The notes under the pieces: generated by a model | Databases searched by the model: none | Told to the model about the DNA's origin: nothing | The model's input: the letters and a program-made list of their open reading frames with translations, nothing else | Assembly (NCBI GenBank): GCA_964396245.1 | Contig: CAYNEO010000008.1 | Location: 49,792 to 113,791, forward strand | Source of the DNA: CAYNEO01 sp964396245 | Lineage (GTDB): Bacteria > Zixibacteria > MSB-5A5 > GN15 > FEB-12 | DNA: 64,000 nucleotides | Direction: 5' to 3' | Made by a program: the position numbers and the translations under genes | Shown: positions 19,985 to 28,785 of the stretch, piece by piece | How the letters are laid out: each line of letters begins with the position of its first letter | How positions within the stretch are numbered: position 1 is the first letter of the stretch

Positions 19985-22027
19985 TTATCTCCGCCGTTTG
20001 TTTTTTCCCTTTTTCATTTCGGCCTTCATTTCCCTGACCTCGTCGCGGATGAGGATGGCCGTTTCGAAATCGAGATTTTCCGCGGCCTGTTTCATGGCCT
20101 TCAGCATGAAGGCCAATTGATCCTCGCGGGACATCGACGCAAACTGGCTGGGCTTTTCGAATCTCTGCTCCTCGACCGTCTTGCTGTCGGCGAAAAGGGT
20201 GCTGCGCATGATTTCGTCGCGGGTTTTGAAAATGGTCTCCGGGTCGACATTGTGTTCCTTATTATAAGCAAGCTGCTTGGCGCGGCGCCGGTTGGTTTCA
20301 TCGATCGCTTTTCGCATGGAGTCGGTGATCTTGTCGGCATAGAAAATCACTTCTCCGCCCTTGTTTCGCGCGGCGCGCCCGGCGGTCTGAATCAGCGATC
20401 GCTCCGAGCGCAGGAAACCTTCCTTGTCGGCGTCCAGAATCGCCACCAGTGAGACTTCCGGTAAGTCGAGGCCCTCTCTGAGGAGGTTGATCCCGACAAG
20501 GACGTCGAATTCGTGCAGGCGCAAGTCCCGGATGATCTCGGTGCGGTCGATAGCGTCGATTTCGCTGTGGAGGTACCTGACCCGAACTCCCGCCTTGTTG
20601 AGATAGTCGGTCAGGTCCTCGGCCATCCGCTTGGTCAGGGTCGTTACCAGCACCCTCTCCCTTCTCGATGCCCGCTCACGCGCCTGCTGAATCAGATCAT
20701 CGACCTGCGTTGCCAGTGGTTTGACGGTAATCAAGGGATCCAGAAGACCGGTGGGACGGATTACCTGTTCGACCACTACACCTTCAGATTTTTCCAACTC
20801 GTAGTCGGCCGGTGTTGCCGAGACGAAAATCATGTTGCCCACCAGCGATTCGAATTCATCGAAAAACAGGGGCCGGTTGTCAAGCGCCGACGGTAAACGG
20901 AAGCCGTGTTCAACCAGAACGGTTTTGCGGCTGATATCGCCGGCGTACATCCCGCGAATCTGCGGTACGGTCTGGTGCGATTCATCGATCACGGTCAGAA
21001 ATCCCTCGGGAAGAAAGTCAATCAGGGTATACGGTCGCTGGCCTTTTTCTCGTCCCGTCAGGTAGCGGGAATAGTTCTCGACGCCCGAACAATAGCCGAT
21101 TTCCTTGAGCATCTCGAGATCATACTTGGTCCGCATCTCGAGCCGCTGGGCTTCGAGCAGCTTGTTCTGAGACCTGAATTCTTCGAGACGTTCGGCGAGC
21201 TCCCGCTCGATTTTGGCGATAGCTTCTTCGAGCGTCGGTTTCGAGGTAACGAAATGCTTGGCCGGGTATATGGCTACTCTCGGCCGCTCGTTGAGAATCT
21301 CGCCGGTGAGCGGGTCGATTTCGGTGATCCGTTCGAGTTCATCGCCGAAGAATTCAATTCGCAGGGCAGTCTCGCGGTATGCCGGGATGAGTTCAATGGT
21401 GTCGCCGCGCACCCGGAAATTACCGCGCGAGAAATCTATGTCATTTCGATTGTAGTGAATGTCGATGAGGTTGCGAATGAGTGCATCGCGATCCATCTCC
21501 GTCCCGGTTTCGAGAAACAGCAGTTGGTTGCGGTATTCCTCTGGCGAGCCCAGACCGTAAATACATGATACCGAGGCTACGATAATCACGTCCTCTCGCT
21601 CGAGAAGAGAGGCGGTCGCACGCAGCCGCAGGCGGTCGATATCCTCATTCATGGCCGTGTCTTTTTCAATGAAGGTGTCGGTCGTCGGGAGGTACGCCTC
21701 CGGCTGGTAGTAATCGTAATAGCTGATGAAAAACTCGACCGCGTTATTCGGAAAGAACGCCTTCAACTCGCCGTACAACTGGGCGGCGAGAGTCTTGTTG
21801 TGAGAAATGACGAGTGTTGGACGGCCGTAGTGGGCGATGACATTGGCGACGGTGTACGTCTTTCCGGACCCGGTCACGCCCAGCAGGGTCTGGAAGCGGC
21901 GGTGGGTTCGGAGTCCTTCGACAAGCTCCTTTATAGCCTGCGGCTGGTCACCCTTGGGAGTGTAGCCGGCTCTCAGGTCGAACGGGCTGGCTTGCACGGG
22001 GACTATTTTTGATGTTTTGGTCGTCAT
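19985..22027 (-). CDS. uvrB: Excinuclease ABC subunit B
   Basis: The 680-residue helicase-like subunit of the UvrABC nucleotide excision repair complex; it verifies damage and loads UvrC. Motifs: Walker A GVTGSGKTYTVAN, the damage-probing beta-hairpin SYYDYYQPEAYLPTTDTFIE, the Walker B-like DESHQTVPQIRGMY, helicase motif VI QTAGRAARN, and a C-terminal UVR domain (LDFETAILIRDEVREMKAE) that contacts UvrA/UvrC. An in-frame ATG at 22153 would add 42 unrelated residues and would run through the likely promoter, so I use 22027, which puts the family-typical PFDLRAGYTPKGDQPQAI about 15 residues in. The basic tail KKGKNKRRR is unusual but short. Confidence 0.97.
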   Translation of the reverse strand: MTTKTSKIVPVQASPFDLRAGYTPKGDQPQAIKELVEGLRTHRRFQTLLGVTGSGKTYTVANVIAHYGRPTLVISHNKTLAAQLYGELKAFFPNNAVEFFISYYDYYQPEAYLPTTDTFIEKDTAMNEDIDRLRLRATASLLEREDVIIVASVSCIYGLGSPEEYRNQLLFLETGTEMDRDALIRNLIDIHYNRNDIDFSRGNFRVRGDTIELIPAYRETALRIEFFGDELERITEIDPLTGEILNERPRVAIYPAKHFVTSKPTLEEAIAKIERELAERLEEFRSQNKLLEAQRLEMRTKYDLEMLKEIGYCSGVENYSRYLTGREKGQRPYTLIDFLPEGFLTVIDESHQTVPQIRGMYAGDISRKTVLVEHGFRLPSALDNRPLFFDEFESLVGNMIFVSATPADYELEKSEGVVVEQVIRPTGLLDPLITVKPLATQVDDLIQQARERASRRERVLVTTLTKRMAEDLTDYLNKAGVRVRYLHSEIDAIDRTEIIRDLRLHEFDVLVGINLLREGLDLPEVSLVAILDADKEGFLRSERSLIQTAGRAARNKGGEVIFYADKITDSMRKAIDETNRRRAKQLAYNKEHNVDPETIFKTRDEIMRSTLFADSKTVEEQRFEKPSQFASMSREDQLAFMLKAMKQAAENLDFETAILIRDEVREMKAEMKKGKNKRRR

Positions 22028-22125
22028 ATCAGTTTCATCCGGCTCAATTACACAATATAACCGGGCCGGGTTCCCCCGGCAATCACTTATACCGGATGAG
22101 TTTCGAGACGCGGTGAGAAGACAGC

Positions 22126-22153
22126 GATATAGGCTGGAAACAGGTCCACTCAA
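22126..22153 (-). promoter_or_regulatory. Candidate uvrB promoter
   Basis: On the minus strand TTGAGT (22153-22148), 16-bp spacer, TATATC (22131-22126), about 100 bp before the chosen uvrB start. It lies back to back with the rplU promoter. No LexA-type box is evident. Confidence 0.5.
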
Positions 22154-22157
22154 ATTG

Positions 22158-22186
22158 TTGACGGATTGCTGTCAAGCGTGTACAAT
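22158..22186 (+). promoter_or_regulatory. Strong candidate promoter of rplU-bamA-ompH-lpxD
   Basis: TTGACG (22158-22163), exactly 17 bp, TACAAT (22181-22186). Predicted start near 22193, giving a leader of about 90 nt before rplU. Confidence 0.7.
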
Positions 22187-22200
22187 AGGGGAAAAATGCC

Positions 22201-22228
22201 TTGACTACGGCCCGAAATGTCGTACCTT
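22201..22228 (+). promoter_or_regulatory. Second, weaker promoter of the rplU operon
   Basis: TTGACT (22201-22206), 16-bp spacer, TACCTT (22223-22228), just downstream of the stronger promoter. Tandem promoters are common upstream of ribosomal protein genes. Confidence 0.4.
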
Positions 22229-22281
22229 TTCTGGCCTAATTTACAAAGTGTTAATAACTTGGACTAGTTGGAGGATAATCG

Positions 22282-22596
22282 ATGTACGCTGTATTTGAAG
22301 TTGGCGGCTTCCAGTTCCGGGGTGAAAAAGGTGAGGTTGTGAGAATTCCCCTTCAGGAGGCGGAAGCCGGAAAAAAGCTCGACATTTCCGAGGTCCTTCT
22401 TGTAAAAGACAATGATAATGTGCTGGTGGGTACTCCTTATGTCGAGGGTGCAAAAATCCAGGCAGAAGTGCTGGGCACCGGAAAAGGTGAGAAGGTACGC
22501 GTGTATAAGTACAAACGGCGTACGAAATACCGGTTGACACAGGGTCATCGCCAGGACTATACGGAGATCAAGATAAACGATATCGTTACACCCTGA
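22282..22596 (+). CDS. rplU: 50S ribosomal protein L21
   Basis: A 104-residue large-subunit protein that binds 23S rRNA near L20. Family features: N-terminal MYAVFEVGGFQFR, VLLVKDNDNVLVGTPYVEGA (about residues 42-61), and the basic segment VYKYKRRTKYRLTQGHRQ. GGAGG precedes the ATG. In most bacteria rplU is followed by rpmA (L27); here the next gene is bamA, so L27 must be encoded elsewhere. Confidence 0.97.
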   Translation: MYAVFEVGGFQFRGEKGEVVRIPLQEAEAGKKLDISEVLLVKDNDNVLVGTPYVEGAKIQAEVLGTGKGEKVRVYKYKRRTKYRLTQGHRQDYTEIKINDIVTP

Positions 22597-22608
22597 GGAA
22601 TCAACTCG

Positions 22609-25083
22609 TTGCAACGTGGAGTAATGAAGAGGGCATGGACAGCCCTGGTGCTTGCGGCAATGATCGCGCTCGCGGTCCAATCCCAGGCACTGGCACAGGA
22701 AACTTATCGAGTAGTAGATGTCGAGGTGGTCGGCAATCGCGTCGCCACCCCTTCCCTTATCCTCGGCGTGGCCGCCATTGACCGCGGCTCGCCGCTCACG
22801 GCTACGGTCGTTCAACAGACAATCCACCGCCTGTACGGTCTCGGGATATTTTCCGATGTCCGAATTCAAGCTGAGCCGGTCGAGGGCGGGATCAAAGTCT
22901 ACATTGTCGTAAAAGAGCTTCCAAAACTGGCGGGACTGGAATTTACGGGGAACAACAAGATCGACACCAGAGACCTGCAGGAGAAACTGCGTCTCGGCGT
23001 GGGCGGCTATATCTCCCCGTACCTGGTATTTCAGAAGGAACAGGAAATCCTGGACATGTACTCGAAGAAGGGATATTTCCGCGCCCAGGTCACGCCGCAG
23101 GTGGAGTACTCCGAGGACTCGTCATCGGCTGTATTGACCTACAAGATCAAGGAAAACTCGAAGGTCAAGGTCGAGGAAGTCATTCTGTCCGGTAACAAAC
23201 GGGTCGGCGCCGATGATCTCATCAGCAAGATGCGTAACCGGAAGCACGGCTTTTTGAAGAGTTCCGATTTTGCCCAGGATAAGTACCAGGAAGACCTGCA
23301 GAAAATCGCCGACGAGTACCACAAAAAAGGGTTTATTGACGCGTACGTCATATCGGATTCAACCGCCATCGACACGGCAACGAACCGGATGACTATCTAT
23401 ATTGATGTCTACGAGGGCCCCAAGTACTACTTCGGAGAAGTCCATTTCAAGAACAACGACGAATTGCCCACTAATGTTCTCCAGGATGCGCTGAAGTTCC
23501 ATGCCTGGGACGTATTCAACGCTGAGAAATACGACGAATCACTCTTCGAACTGTATTCGGCTTACCAGGAGATCGGGCACCTGCACGTCCAGATAGCCGA
23601 TCAGAGGACCACGCGCAACGACTCGCTGATCGATATTACCTACGACATTACTGAAGGACTGCCGTCGCATATCAATCTCGTGAAGATCGTGGGGAATATG
23701 AGGACGAAGGATCACGTTATCCGCCGCGAACTCTCGAGTATGCCGGGACAGGTCTTCAATCGCACCCTGCTGATTCGCTCGGTGCGCGACGTCATGGCGC
23801 TGAATTATTTCGGCAACGTGGAACCGGTGCCGATCAATCTCCCGAGCGGCGATGTGGATCTCGAGTTCAAGGTCGAAGAAAAGCAGACGGCGCAAATATC
23901 GGCCGGTGCGGGATACAACAGCCAGGATAAGCTGGTCGGGACAGTCGGCATGGGCATCCCCAATTTCCGCGGTAACGGGCAGAACTTGTCGTTCAATGTG
24001 GAGTTCGGCAGCAAGCGAAATTCCTATTCGGTGTCATTCACCGAACCGTGGTTGTTCGGTCGCCCCACTCTTCTTGGGACAGACCTCTATTCAATCAACC
24101 GCCGTTGGTATGACGATTATACCGAAGGACGCCAGGGCGCCAGTATTCGGCTGGGTCGCCGGCTGCGCTGGCCCGACAATTACTTCCGCGTGTTCGCGTC
24201 GTATCGCCTGGAGCGTAACAGATTCTATGACTTCAGTCAGGCGTTTGACAACGGCAACCGGTACCACAACACCTATTTGTCCTGGCGGGAGGATCCCGAA
24301 GGCACGTTTGAATACCTCCGTGACTCCGTCGTCTATGGCGGATATTATCCCGGCTCGGTGGGCGCCTACAATCAAAAGTGGAACTCCGCATCGCGGGTTT
24401 CACTCACGGTAACGCGGGATTCGCGAGATCTCCCGGAATTCGCAACCAGAGGATCTCTGGTCTCTTACACGTTCTCGAATACGGGCAATATTTTCGGAGG
24501 CTACTGGAACTACCAGAAACACGACGTCACGGTGGCAAAGTTTATCCCGGTTTTCTGGAAGTTCGCGCTCGCCGCCAAGGTCCAATTCGGGGCGGTGACA
24601 GCGCCTAATGACAGCCTCATTCTGCTGTCCGATAGATTTACTCCCGGCGGCACTGCCTACGACGGCGTTGTCCGCGGCTACGACGACGGTGTCCTGACGC
24701 CCGATTCGACCGTTGTCGGAGGCGATACGACATTTTACGCGGGCGGTGCGGACCCACGGACGGAGGCCGCCGGTACCGGGTATGTCCGGGTACGTGGTAA
24801 GTACATGCTGATAACGAACATCGAATTGCAGTTGCCTATCATCCAGCAGCAACTTTATGTCCTGGGATTCTTCGACGCCGGTAACTCGTTCCTGAATACC
24901 TCGGATATCAAGCTGGGTCACCTGTACAAGGGCATCGGGCTCGGGTTCAGGTTGATGATCCCGGGTATGGGGACATTGGGGTTTGACTTCGGCTACCCGC
25001 TTGACGATTATATACCCCCGGGCGCGACTAAACCGGAGCGAGGCTGGAAACCGCATTTCCAGATTGGAACGACATTCAGATAA
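22609..25083 (+). CDS. bamA: Outer membrane protein assembly factor BamA
   Basis: An 824-residue Omp85 protein that folds and inserts beta-barrel proteins into the outer membrane. After a signal peptide (cleavage near ALAQE) come POTRA domains over about residues 30-410 (five by repeat spacing; for example VVDVEVVGNRVATPSLI, VEEVILSGNKRVGADDLI, INLVKIVGNMRTKDHVI), then the 16-strand barrel, with the strongly conserved loop-6 motif as VVRGYDDG and an end in LGFDFGYPLDD. The TTG start is favoured by GAGGA nine bases before it; an ATG at 22624 would shorten the signal peptide by five residues. It begins 12 bp after rplU and leads the envelope genes ompH and lpxD, the usual bamA-skp-lpxD order. 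Confidence 0.95.
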   Translation: MQRGVMKRAWTALVLAAMIALAVQSQALAQETYRVVDVEVVGNRVATPSLILGVAAIDRGSPLTATVVQQTIHRLYGLGIFSDVRIQAEPVEGGIKVYIVVKELPKLAGLEFTGNNKIDTRDLQEKLRLGVGGYISPYLVFQKEQEILDMYSKKGYFRAQVTPQVEYSEDSSSAVLTYKIKENSKVKVEEVILSGNKRVGADDLISKMRNRKHGFLKSSDFAQDKYQEDLQKIADEYHKKGFIDAYVISDSTAIDTATNRMTIYIDVYEGPKYYFGEVHFKNNDELPTNVLQDALKFHAWDVFNAEKYDESLFELYSAYQEIGHLHVQIADQRTTRNDSLIDITYDITEGLPSHINLVKIVGNMRTKDHVIRRELSSMPGQVFNRTLLIRSVRDVMALNYFGNVEPVPINLPSGDVDLEFKVEEKQTAQISAGAGYNSQDKLVGTVGMGIPNFRGNGQNLSFNVEFGSKRNSYSVSFTEPWLFGRPTLLGTDLYSINRRWYDDYTEGRQGASIRLGRRLRWPDNYFRVFASYRLERNRFYDFSQAFDNGNRYHNTYLSWREDPEGTFEYLRDSVVYGGYYPGSVGAYNQKWNSASRVSLTVTRDSRDLPEFATRGSLVSYTFSNTGNIFGGYWNYQKHDVTVAKFIPVFWKFALAAKVQFGAVTAPNDSLILLSDRFTPGGTAYDGVVRGYDDGVLTPDSTVVGGDTTFYAGGADPRTEAAGTGYVRVRGKYMLITNIELQLPIIQQQLYVLGFFDAGNSFLNTSDIKLGHLYKGIGLGFRLMIPGMGTLGFDFGYPLDDYIPPGATKPERGWKPHFQIGTTFR

Positions 25084-25116
25084 CGACTCTATGATATCGT
25101 ATACAGGAGACCGTTC

Positions 25117-25653
25117 ATGGTGAAAGCAAAACATCTTGTGTTACTGGGTCTGGCAATGGTGCTGGCGTTTACTGCCTTCACCAAAGAGGTCAAGGCCCAG
25201 GGCTTGAAAATCGGCTTTGTGCGCGACGACGAGATCAAGAACAGCTACAAGGCCTGGCAGCGCGCCCAGGAACAGTGGGACCTGGAACGCAAGGCCTGGG
25301 ACGAGGAAGCTCAAGCCAAGCAGCAGGAGCTTCAGGACATGATCGACGAGTACGATCGCCAGAAACTGATCCTCTCCGAGGACAAGAAGAACGAGCGTGA
25401 AGCGGCGATTCGGGCCAAAAACGAAGCTCTTGACGCGTATACCCGCCAGGTTTACGGACCGGGAGGCACCGCCGAAAAGAAACAGGAGCAGTTGATCGCC
25501 CCCCTGCTCGAAAACGTGAGTAAAGCCATCGAGGCGGTTGCTGTAGAGGAGGGCTACGACGTCATATTCACCATGCAGAGCGGCCTTGGTTATATCAAAG
25601 AAACCTATGATGTAACGGATAAGGTGCTCGAAAAACTTGACCAGCTCGAGTAG
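25117..25653 (+). CDS. OmpH/Skp-family periplasmic chaperone
   Basis: A 178-residue exported protein with signal peptide (cleavage near KAQG) and the OmpH/Skp pattern: LKIGFVRDDEIKNSYKAWQRAQ, a long charged coiled coil (about residues 50-125), then LENVSKAIEAVAVEEGYDVIF and a hydrophilic end. Skp trimers hold unfolded outer membrane proteins in the periplasm on their way to BamA. Its position directly between bamA and lpxD fits that role. The 3' end overlaps the lpxD start by 17 bp. Confidence 0.92.
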   Translation: MVKAKHLVLLGLAMVLAFTAFTKEVKAQGLKIGFVRDDEIKNSYKAWQRAQEQWDLERKAWDEEAQAKQQELQDMIDEYDRQKLILSEDKKNEREAAIRAKNEALDAYTRQVYGPGGTAEKKQEQLIAPLLENVSKAIEAVAVEEGYDVIFTMQSGLGYIKETYDVTDKVLEKLDQLE

Positions 25654-26671
25654 GACACAGCAGTTCACGCTGGCCGAATTGGCCGGCAAGCTGGGCGCCG
25701 AAGTATCGGGAGATTCCGACGTTGTGATCAGCGGCGGGGCTCCCATCGAAACCGCCGGACCGGGCGATATCAGCTTTGTCGCCAACAAGAAGTATCTCAA
25801 GTATATCTCGACTACACGGGCATCGGCGCTTGTCCTCGACCCCGATATACCGTGCGACACGGTCCCGGTCATCCGCCACAAGAACCCCTACCTGACATTC
25901 GCCCGGATTATCGATCTGCTCTATCCCGACACACGCCGGGTAGAGCCGGGAATTGACCCCACGGCCGTCATAGAGCCGAATATCAAGATCGACGCATCGT
26001 CGGGCATCGGCCCCCTCTGTCATATCAGCAGCGGTTCGCAGATCGGCAGGAACTGCCAGCTGGTGTCTTCGGTATTTGTCGGCCGGGATGTAACGATCGG
26101 CGATGACTGCCTGATTTACCCCGGGGTGCGCATCATGGACAACACTACAATCGCCAACCGGGTAATTATCCATCCGGGAGTCGTGATCGGCTCCGATGGA
26201 TTCGGATTTGCTGAGTCTGAGCGGGGGTTGAAGAAAATCCGGCAGGTCGGTTGGGTGGAGATCGATGACGACGTAGAGATCGGCTCCAACACGACGATCG
26301 ACCGGGGAGCGCTGGGCGCAACCCGGATCGGCCGGGGGACAAAGATCGATAACCTGGTACAGATCGCCCATAATGTGGATATTGGGCAGCACTGTATTAT
26401 CGTCTCGCAGGTGGGAATCTCCGGGTCAACGAAGCTCGGCAACGGCGTAGTGCTGGCCGGGCAGGTTGGCCTGGTCGGACATATCGAGATTGGCGACGGC
26501 GTGAAAATCGGCGCCAAGTCGGGAATCCACAAGTCGGTCGAGGCAGGTAAGAGCCTTTTTGGATATCCGGCCCGGGATATTCAGGAGTCGCTGCGCATTG
26601 AGGCCTCACTTCGCCGACTGCCGGATCTGCTCAAGCGAGTGAAAGAGCTCGAGCAGAAGCTCTCGAAATAA
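25637..26671 (+). CDS. lpxD: UDP-3-O-acylglucosamine N-acyltransferase LpxD
   Basis: A 344-residue enzyme that adds the second acyl chain in lipid A synthesis. Its presence implies the cell makes lipid A. The N-terminal uridine-binding domain (FTLAELAGKLGAEVSGD, ISFVANKKYLKYI) is followed by left-handed beta-helix hexapeptide repeats (about residues 105-310, e.g. VTIGDDCLIYPGV, IGSNTTIDRGALGATRIG). The catalytic histidine is in IAHNVDIGQHC. A C-terminal helix (LLKRVKELEQKLSK) completes the fold. TTG start inside ompH; no better start further in keeps the N-terminal domain intact. No lpxA, fabZ or lpxC follows, so the rest of the pathway is elsewhere. Confidence 0.95.
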   Translation: MTSSSRTQQFTLAELAGKLGAEVSGDSDVVISGGAPIETAGPGDISFVANKKYLKYISTTRASALVLDPDIPCDTVPVIRHKNPYLTFARIIDLLYPDTRRVEPGIDPTAVIEPNIKIDASSGIGPLCHISSGSQIGRNCQLVSSVFVGRDVTIGDDCLIYPGVRIMDNTTIANRVIIHPGVVIGSDGFGFAESERGLKKIRQVGWVEIDDDVEIGSNTTIDRGALGATRIGRGTKIDNLVQIAHNVDIGQHCIIVSQVGISGSTKLGNGVVLAGQVGLVGHIEIGDGVKIGAKSGIHKSVEAGKSLFGYPARDIQESLRIEASLRRLPDLLKRVKELEQKLSK

Positions 26672-26672
26672 C

Positions 26673-27233
26673 TCAGGTAGTCAACTCGGCCTCGATCGCG
26701 GCCACCTTGTCCCAATTCTTTTCCATCGTCTCGACAGCTTTCAGTACATCCGAGACATTGTTGATCTCAGCAGCTGCCCGGATACGACAGAGTACCGACC
26801 ATTGCGCCCGATTGATCAACTTCAGCTCGTTCACCTGCTTCCTGAGGTGGCCCACAGCCTGGTTGAGTTCGGCGGCGATGCTGTCGAGCTGATGGGTGCT
26901 GGTCACGTTGATGGTGGAGGTAAGGTCACCTTCGCTGAGTTCGCGGAGCCGTGAGAGGATCTTTTCGCTCGGATTAACCGCCCGCAGAGTCGGCCAGATG
27001 GAAATTATTCCGATTGCCGTGATAGCGGCCACTACCGCCGACATCATGTACGGCAAGAGTGTCAGGGCGGCCGTTTCCAGGCCGTTGCCGAACTCGGCCA
27101 GTCCGGAGTCGAGAAAGATGGTGTTGAAAAAGTAAATGATGGCCGCTGAAATGAATACGGCGGAAGCGGCCATAAAACCGATCGATCTCAGCAGCCTGGA
27201 CTTGCTGAAGTAACCATCACTATCTGTGAACAT
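26673..27233 (-). CDS. Two-pass membrane protein with a HAMP domain and no output domain
   Basis: A 186-residue inner membrane protein. Two hydrophobic segments (about residues 17-40 and 55-83) enclose a short loop of about 14 residues; a HAMP-like linker follows (LRELSEGDLTSTINVTSTHQ then AAELNQAVGHLRKQVNELK), and the rest is helical and coiled-coil-like. HAMP domains normally connect to a kinase, cyclase or methyl-accepting module, but this protein stops shortly after the HAMP. It has almost no periplasmic sensor either. The start at 27233 follows GGAGG by seven bases; the in-frame upstream start (27266) lacks a site. It is the only gene here oriented against lpxD. Role unknown; perhaps it partners with a separate output protein. 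Confidence 0.75.
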   Translation of the reverse strand: MFTDSDGYFSKSRLLRSIGFMAASAVFISAAIIYFFNTIFLDSGLAEFGNGLETAALTLLPYMMSAVVAAITAIGIISIWPTLRAVNPSEKILSRLRELSEGDLTSTINVTSTHQLDSIAAELNQAVGHLRKQVNELKLINRAQWSVLCRIRAAAEINNVSDVLKAVETMEKNWDKVAAIEAELTT

Positions 27234-27364
27234 CCTGTGACCTCCGGGGCATAAGGGACTATCCAACAGTTACTATAGGTCAGAAACTTTCTGCATCGTG
27301 TCTTTCGGAAGAACAGGGTCACGGGATTAGTATGACTTGTGCGCAATCTGCGTATCTTTTTTGC

Positions 27365-27395
27365 GCAAAGAAAAACGCCCTGCGGGAGGGCGTTT
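27365..27395 (-). terminator. Rho-independent terminator of ssb
   Basis: AAACGCCCT and AGGGCGTTT form a perfect 9-bp stem around a GCGGG-type loop; on the minus strand it is followed by TTTTTCTTT. It lies 25 bp after the ssb stop. Confidence 0.85.
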
Positions 27396-27419
27396 ACGGC
27401 AATATTGACCAAGTTCTGC

Positions 27420-27842
27420 TCAGAACGGCAGGTCGTCATCGCTGCTGCCGAGATCATCGGATGCCGGGGGCGGAGGCGATTCGGACTCGCTGCGCGGACT
27501 GCTGTCCTGGTCGCCCCGGGAACCAATAAAGGAGAAGTTCTGAACGACGACCTCGGAGATATATCGCTTGTTGCCTTCCTTGTCATCGTAGCTTCGATTG
27601 TCGATGCGGCCCTCGATATATACCTCCCGCCCCTTCGACAGATATTCCTTCAGCAGTTCGGCCTGTTTACCCCAGGCGATGATGTTGTGCCAGGTTGTGG
27701 ATTCATTGCGCTGACCGTCGGCGCCGGTCCACCGTTCGGTGGTTGCCAGCGGAAACGATGTTACCGCCTTCCCGCTGGGCGTGTACCGCAGTTCCGGGTC
27801 CTTACCCAGCCTCCCGATTAAGATAGCCTTGTTTACGCTCAT
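27420..27842 (-). CDS. ssb: Single-stranded DNA-binding protein
   Basis: A 140-residue SSB. The OB-fold is clear: SVNKAILIGRLGKDPELRYT, AVTSFPLATTERW, TTWHNIIAWGKQAELLKEYL, KGREVYIEGRI. A disordered S/P/D-rich linker follows, ending in the acidic tip DDDLPF that docks SSB-interacting repair and replication proteins. Start is the ATG at 27842, two bases after GGGAG; a further in-frame start at 27890 would place residues within the promoter. The gene is monocistronic, with its own promoter and terminator. Confidence 0.97.
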   Translation of the reverse strand: MSVNKAILIGRLGKDPELRYTPSGKAVTSFPLATTERWTGADGQRNESTTWHNIIAWGKQAELLKEYLSKGREVYIEGRIDNRSYDDKEGNKRYISEVVVQNFSFIGSRGDQDSSPRSESESPPPPASDDLGSSDDDLPF

Positions 27843-27866
27843 GTCTCCCTTTCTCTTTATGGCCGG

Positions 27867-27895
27867 AAAATATGGCTGTTTGCGACGCATGTCAA
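27867..27895 (-). promoter_or_regulatory. ssb promoter
   Basis: On the minus strand TTGACA (27895-27890), 17-bp spacer, TATTTT (27872-27867). Predicted start about 18 bp before the ssb ATG. Confidence 0.65.
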
Positions 27896-27910
27896 GCGGG
27901 CATAATTCGC

Positions 27911-27939
27911 TTGCCGCCTCTGCCCAAATTCGCTATAGT
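27911..27939 (+). promoter_or_regulatory. nadE operon promoter
   Basis: TTGCCG (27911-27916), 17-bp spacer, TATAGT (27934-27939). The predicted start is about 17 bp before the nadE ATG, leaving a very short leader containing GAGG. Confidence 0.55.
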
Positions 27940-27962
27940 CCCCTCAATTGCGAGGACTTACC

Positions 27963-28772
27963 ATGAATAAACCATTTGATCCCGAAAGCGCAATCACATC
28001 TATCAAGCGTTTTCTGGCCGGCAAACTCGACTCCACCGGTTTAACGGGGTATGTCATGGGCCTTTCAGGTGGAATCGATTCGTCACTCTCGGCGCGCCTG
28101 GCGGTAGAGGCTGTCGGCGCCGACAGGCTGCTCTGCCTGATCATGCCGTACCGGACCTCGGCGGCGGACTCCACCGACGACGCCAAAAAAATGGTCGATC
28201 TACTCGATGTCGATCATGAGATTGTCGACATCTCGCCGATGATCGATGCCTATTTCCCGAAGATTGATGATTCGATGAAGGTACGGGCGGGCAACAAAAT
28301 GGCCCGTGAGCGGATGTCGATTCTTTTCGACTATGCCTATGAGCTGAATCGGCTGGTTCTCGGCACCGGTAACCGGACAGAGGCGGCCCTGGGATACACG
28401 ACCCTCTACGGCGACAATGCCTGCTCGGTCAACGCCATCGGTCAGCTATACAAGACGGAAGTCCGGCAGCTGGCGAAGGTGCTGGAGATACCGCAGAACA
28501 TCATCGACAAGCCGCCGTCGGCGGACCTCTGGAAGGGCCAGACGGATGAAGGCGAGATCGGCGTGACGTACGAGGAAATGGACCGGCTTCTGGCCCGTAT
28601 CATCGATGAAGGTGAACGATCGATGAAGAAGCTGACGGACGAAGGCTTCAAGGAGGCGAATATCAACCGGGTGGTTTCGCTCGTCAACCGCAATTCGTTC
28701 AAGCGCCGCCTGCCGGAGATTGCCTCGCTCGGCAAACCGTCGATACCGGACTCAGTACAACTGGAATCATAA
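27963..28772 (+). CDS. nadE: NH3-dependent NAD+ synthetase
   Basis: A 269-residue enzyme that amidates nicotinic acid adenine dinucleotide to NAD+ using ATP. The PP-loop motif GLSGGIDSSLSARL (about residues 38-51) binds ATP; VLGTGNRTEAALGYTTLYGD and KPPSADLWKGQTDEGEIG are the other conserved family blocks. The N-terminal glutaminase (nitrilase) domain of glutamine-dependent forms is absent, so ammonia is the likely nitrogen donor. The ATG at 27963 is preceded by GAGG; a TTG 15 bases earlier is less likely. First gene of the nadE-rsmI-PAP2-lgt run. The other NAD gene in the window, nadA, lies 6 kb away on the other strand. Confidence 0.96.
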   Translation: MNKPFDPESAITSIKRFLAGKLDSTGLTGYVMGLSGGIDSSLSARLAVEAVGADRLLCLIMPYRTSAADSTDDAKKMVDLLDVDHEIVDISPMIDAYFPKIDDSMKVRAGNKMARERMSILFDYAYELNRLVLGTGNRTEAALGYTTLYGDNACSVNAIGQLYKTEVRQLAKVLEIPQNIIDKPPSADLWKGQTDEGEIGVTYEEMDRLLARIIDEGERSMKKLTDEGFKEANINRVVSLVNRNSFKRRLPEIASLGKPSIPDSVQLES

Positions 28773-28785
28773 CAGGTGAGTTGAG

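Noticed and set aside
22028..22153. N-terminal extension of UvrB up to 22153
   Set aside because: The extension has no similarity to UvrB, and the likely promoter lies within it.
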